Source: Anaerolineales bacterium UBA2200 (GTDB lineage: Bacteria; Chloroflexota; Anaerolineae; UBA2200). Taken from it: a stretch of 64,000 nucleotides of DNA. The notes beneath the pieces were generated by a model. That model was not told the DNA's origin. It saw nothing but the letters and a program-made list of their open reading frames with translations, and did no database searches. Below are positions 60,773-64,000 of the stretch, piece after piece. Position numbers and translations under genes: made by a program. The stretch is from assembly GCA_002327925.1 (NCBI GenBank), contig DCVA01000042.1, forward strand, positions 1-64,000, in the 5' to 3' direction. Position 1 is the stretch's first letter. Each line of letters opens with the position of its first letter.

Positions 60773-62110
60773 TCAGTCTCTTGCGACGACCGAGGGTGAC
60801 TCGAGTATCTCACGATAAGTTGCCTGTACTCCAGCCAGATACCGGTCCGCGCCGAATCGCTCGGCGACGCGGAGCCGGGCGAGGCGTCCCATGGATTGGG
60901 CGAGATCGCTATCTGACAGGAGTCGAGCAGCGGCCCGCGCCAGGGCAACATCATCTCCTGCATCAACCAGCAGTCCCTGCTGCCCGTCCTCCAGGATCTC
61001 TCTCGCTGCCCCGGAGTCAACTGCGATCACTGGCTTGCCGGCTGCCATGGCTTCAATGATCACGCGACCGAAAGGCTCAGGAGATGTGGAGGCCAGCACC
61101 AGCACATCCAGGGCGGACATCACGGCGGGAACATCCGCCTGGAACGGCAGAAACGACACTACGTCGTCCAGGTGAAGCTCCTCGCTCAAGAGCTCGAGCT
61201 GCCGGCGATAGTTGGAGCGGTCGGGCGGCGGGTCGCCTACGATAACGGCCTTGACTGCGGGATGGGTTTGCCTCAGTATAGCCATCGCCCGCAAGAATAC
61301 TTCGTGACCCTTCCAGGTGTCGAGACGACCAACCATCCCCACCACCTGTGTTTTAAGACTCTGGCCCAGGATGGCACGCCCCCGTTCTGTGTCCAGGCCG
61401 GCTGTGAAGGCAGCGATATTCAGACCGTTGTATACGATTCTGCCCTTCCCTGCCGGTACGCCACTTTTCAAATGACTCTCGCGCACTGCCTGAGAGATGT
61501 AGATGAAGCGACTCACAGTTCGCGCTAGCAGGCGGTCGAAACAGCCCAGGGTCTCCTGATGCCGGATGTGGCACACGCAGGGCAGTCGCCCCAGCCAGGC
61601 GGCCAGAATTCCCTCACGGTCGTGACCTATCCGGATATTGGTGTGGATCAGCCGCACATTCCTCCGCTTCGCAACGCGCAGCAGTTCGATGGCTCGCGGT
61701 AACCCCCGACGGGTCAACCAGAGGCACAGGCCAAGCCCGTGGTACAGCTTGCTCCCCCAGCCGCTGCGCTGCCACCACCGGACAGGCCTCGCGTCGCGTA
61801 CCGCTCCCAGCCAGCCCGGGCGATGGTCGGTCGCTCCGTAGACATCCCAGACGATCACTTCCGCGCCAATCTCCCTGAAGCGCTCGACGTAGGCGTGCTC
61901 GGCAAAGGTAACGACGACGGGCTGATAGAGCTGACGATCCAGGCCGTTGAGCAGCTCAAACAGGCTAACTACAGATCCCCCTACAGAGGGCGCAGTATCC
62001 AGATACAGGATCGCCGTCTTGCCCGTATTAGGAGCGCCCTTCGCCGGCCGGCCGGGCAGCGGCAGCCGAACGCGCTGAAGAAAGGAGACCCGACATGAAC
62101 TCGAGCACAA
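60773..62110 (-). CDS. family 4 glycosyltransferase with unclear start
   Basis: A GT-B enzyme of up to 445 residues. The conserved part starts near AILYLDTAPSVGGSVVSLFE (acceptor loop) and continues to STSPEPFGRVIIEAMAAGKP with the E-x7-E motif. No ATG, GTG or TTG lies close ahead of the conserved part: the only usable start in the frame is TTG 62110, inside the Wzz gene, which overlaps this gene by 83 nt. Either the overlap is real or a rare start codon is used. Substrate unknown. Confidence 0.82.
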   Translation of the reverse strand: MCSSSCRVSFLQRVRLPLPGRPAKGAPNTGKTAILYLDTAPSVGGSVVSLFELLNGLDRQLYQPVVVTFAEHAYVERFREIGAEVIVWDVYGATDHRPGWLGAVRDARPVRWWQRSGWGSKLYHGLGLCLWLTRRGLPRAIELLRVAKRRNVRLIHTNIRIGHDREGILAAWLGRLPCVCHIRHQETLGCFDRLLARTVSRFIYISQAVRESHLKSGVPAGKGRIVYNGLNIAAFTAGLDTERGRAILGQSLKTQVVGMVGRLDTWKGHEVFLRAMAILRQTHPAVKAVIVGDPPPDRSNYRRQLELLSEELHLDDVVSFLPFQADVPAVMSALDVLVLASTSPEPFGRVIIEAMAAGKPVIAVDSGAAREILEDGQQGLLVDAGDDVALARAAARLLSDSDLAQSMGRLARLRVAERFGADRYLAGVQATYREILESPSVVARD

Positions 62111-63179
62111 AGGTCAGAATGACTCCGGCAATGAGGCTCAACAGTGCTCCCACAGCCAGCATCTTGGGAGTCGTGGAGGCCTGAGGTCGGTCGGGCATTC
62201 GAGCGGGTTCCACAATCTGGATGAAGCTTACGTTCGTGGCCTGCTTCTCCTTCAGCTTGGCCTCGGTCTCCTTGTCAGCCAGGAAGCTATAGTTGGACCC
62301 GGAGCGAGTTACGTCCCGCACCAGGGTGTCGTATTCTGTAGACAGCTTGAGCAGCTCCTCAAGTCGAGCCTTCTGCTCGTCAATGAGCTTGTCGTACTGT
62401 GCCTCTTGCGCGAGGATGCCGGCAACCACCGCATCCTGTTCGATAGCCATGGTGGCATAGTCGCGTGTTGGATTGTCTGGATCGGCTTTGGCAGCCTCTT
62501 CCCGGTACTTGTCGCCGACTGCCTGCTCGCGCTCGCGGTCTGCTGTCAATCGCGCCCTAAGCAAGCGGAGATCACGCAATTGATCTTGAATCGAGAGAAT
62601 CTCGCGGGATAGGGAATCCAGATTGTGATTGATCTTGAAGGTCAGAAGATTGCCCTGTGCAGCGGTGAGGGCCTCCTCCTCGTCGAGCAGCTGCTCCTGG
62701 ATGAACTGCAGGGCGACGCTGGCCGACTTGGCGCGCACCTGGGCATAGTACCTGAAGGCATTCTCTACATGTCGGGTGGCAATGGCCTCCACGTCCATCG
62801 GGTTGTCGGCCTTGAAGGTCACGTGCAGGAACTCTTCTTCAGCGCTGACAGCGAGGCCTTCAAGCATCTCGGCTGCGGTAACGCCCAGATTGAGGTCATT
62901 GATCGTCTGCCAGGCAACGTAGTAGCTGTGCAGAGCGGCATCAAACTGGACCTGCACAGCAACGATTTCCTCATCGGCGCTTGATGCTCTGGTAGTACTG
63001 AACAGAGAGACTTCCTGAGACTCTGGCGCGATGACCTGCAGCCGAACGTATGCCTGATACACTGGTTTCTCACGGAGAGAGTTAAGCAAGATTACGGCTG
63101 TGGTGACCACGAACAGGAGCACGATCAACCACCAGCGCTTCTTGATGATCCTCAGATAGGTCAGTATCTCAGCAGCCAT
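62028..63179 (-). CDS. Wzz-family chain-length determinant / polysaccharide co-polymerase
   Basis: A 383-residue PCP protein. TM1 is KRWWLIVLLFVVTTAVILL (about 14-32). The extracytoplasmic coiled-coil region spans about 160-280, rich in Gln/Glu/Lys/Arg. The proline-rich VEPARMPDRPQAS precedes TM2 (about 335-357), with a short cytoplasmic tail. No BY-kinase domain is fused and none lies beside it in the window. ATG 63179 is the first Met of a typical Wzz start (ILTYLRIIKKRWW). Confidence 0.88.
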   Translation of the reverse strand: MAAEILTYLRIIKKRWWLIVLLFVVTTAVILLNSLREKPVYQAYVRLQVIAPESQEVSLFSTTRASSADEEIVAVQVQFDAALHSYYVAWQTINDLNLGVTAAEMLEGLAVSAEEEFLHVTFKADNPMDVEAIATRHVENAFRYYAQVRAKSASVALQFIQEQLLDEEEALTAAQGNLLTFKINHNLDSLSREILSIQDQLRDLRLLRARLTADREREQAVGDKYREEAAKADPDNPTRDYATMAIEQDAVVAGILAQEAQYDKLIDEQKARLEELLKLSTEYDTLVRDVTRSGSNYSFLADKETEAKLKEKQATNVSFIQIVEPARMPDRPQASTTPKMLAVGALLSLIAGVILTFVLEFMSGLLSSARSAAAARPAGEGRS

Positions 63180-63224
63180 CTTATTACGGTTCTCCTTCCT
63201 CTGGACACGTACCGCTAACGCGGC

Positions 63225-64000
63225 TCATTTCAAGTTCGATGTAACTGCAACTGCGTCTGTAGCAGCCTTCTCTCCGAGACGCCGCTCAATGGCATCGGAG
63301 AGCTGGCTCACACGCTCATCCCAGGTATTCTGCCTGGCGATCTGCCTGCGTTTGGCCTGTCGTGCCGGGCTGTCCTCGCTCAGCGCCGCCTCCAGACCGG
63401 CTGCCATGTCGTCACCTGCCGCCACGATCTCGACAGCTTCTTCGAACCGGCGCGCTGCGGGGACCTCTGTGGCCACGATTGGCTTTCCGCAGGCGAGGTA
63501 CTCGTACAGCTTGAGAGAATCGATATGCTTCGTCCATTCGTTGATGCGATAGGGCAGCAGGCACACATCACAGGCCGCGACGTAGCGCGGAACTTCCTTC
63601 ACTTCCTTGGCCCCCAGCAAACGCACGTTAGGGCGGGCTCGCAACGCGTCCAGGGCCTGCTGGCCGTCGTCAGTGTTGATGACAACCGGTCCAACGAACA
63701 CAAAACTCCATCGTGATGCACTCGCTGCTGTCCGGTCGAGCAGGGGCAGATCCAGTTTGTCGTTGATCGCCCCAACGTACCCGGCAACCGGTCGCCTCAC
63801 GTCCGCCATGTCCTGTGGAGGCTTGACATCAGGGCGACTGGCCTCCGCAAATGCATCATAATCCACCGCGTTGGGCACCAGAACGACGTGCTGGTTGAGA
63901 TGCCGCTTGCGTTCCAGGAGATCCGGTGATGTGACCACCACCAGATCGGCTCGACCAGCGAGGCACTCCTCCATGTCTCTTATGACCGGGCGCCATTGCG
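63225..64000 (-). CDS. glycosyltransferase, 5' end outside the window
   Basis: A partial GT-B protein; the frame is open to the right edge. It starts within ...RPVIRD-MEECLAGRADLVVVTSP, a block found mid-way in TuaH/GT4-like enzymes (about 370-400 residues), so the ATG at 63974 is probably internal. The visible donor domain has GYVGAINDKLDLPLLDR and IDSLKLYEYLACGKPIVATE. The gene ends 45 nt before Wzz and is its likely operon partner. The missing N-terminus cannot be judged. Confidence 0.85.
   Translation of the reverse strand, partial: QWRPVIRDMEECLAGRADLVVVTSPDLLERKRHLNQHVVLVPNAVDYDAFAEASRPDVKPPQDMADVRRPVAGYVGAINDKLDLPLLDRTAASASRWSFVFVGPVVINTDDGQQALDALRARPNVRLLGAKEVKEVPRYVAACDVCLLPYRINEWTKHIDSLKLYEYLACGKPIVATEVPAARRFEEAVEIVAAGDDMAAGLEAALSEDSPARQAKRRQIARQNTWDERVSQLSDAIERRLGEKAATDAVAVTSNLK

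Overview
The window reads as a chromosomal stretch of a GC-rich bacterium. It carries dense, ATGA-coupled operons, good sigma70-type promoters (TTGACA-N17-TAAAAT and similar), a SAM-I riboswitch and many cell-envelope genes. Four features together suggest Chloroflexota (Anaerolineae-like): secreted proteins with very long Thr-Pro stalks, short C-terminal '(F/V)xP(L/I)(I/L)xxR' tails, an archaeal-type methionine adenosyltransferase and a short core-MetE-like methionine synthase. That assignment is inference; no rRNA or marker gene here proves it.

Layout. 0-5.6 kb is housekeeping: a HAD phosphatase transcribed divergently from nnr (NAD(P)HX repair), then a DUF951 protein, an MFS transporter and mnmE. 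5.6-12.6 kb is a polysaccharide assembly block: a family-4 glycosyltransferase, two Wzz-like proteins, a CpsD-type tyrosine kinase, rfbA, a B12-binding-domain radical SAM enzyme and rfbB. 12.7-19.0 kb is one SAM-cycle operon. It runs promoter, SAM-I riboswitch with a readable antiterminator/terminator switch, mtnA, core-MetE-like methionine synthase, PfkB kinase, archaeal-type MAT, ahcY, terminator. 19.0-30.4 kb makes and uses GDP-deoxymannose sugars: rmd (apparently starting at CTG), gmd, phosphohexomutase, tatD, two glycosyltransferases, a large GT39-type membrane protein and an O-antigen ligase/polymerase. 30.4-34.9 kb is a partner-switching signalling module: STAS, RsbW-type kinase, STAS, then a membrane triple-GAF SpoIIE phosphatase.

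35.0-45.4 kb, on the minus strand, encodes four large secreted modular proteins. In order of transcription they are a glycosidase-like protein ending in a dockerin, a protein with two cohesins and two DNRLRE domains, a protein with one cohesin and one DNRLRE, and a protein with DNRLRE, SdrD-B-like and malectin domains. Thr-Pro stalks join the modules. This looks like a compact cohesin-dockerin surface complex and is the most unusual part of the window.

45.6-64 kb, also on the minus strand, is a second polysaccharide locus. It holds a Gfo/Idh oxidoreductase and DegT aminotransferase pair, an Alg13/Alg14-like split glycosyltransferase, at least six other glycosyltransferases, a deacetylase-like protein, a hexapeptide acyltransferase, a nucleotidyltransferase-thymidylate kinase fusion, a methyltransferase, a SPASM-type radical SAM protein, a second O-antigen ligase/polymerase and a third Wzz. 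The last glycosyltransferase runs off the right edge.

No rRNA, tRNA, CRISPR array, insertion sequence or prophage was seen. The only gene-free stretch over 300 bases (12622-13036) holds the riboswitch.
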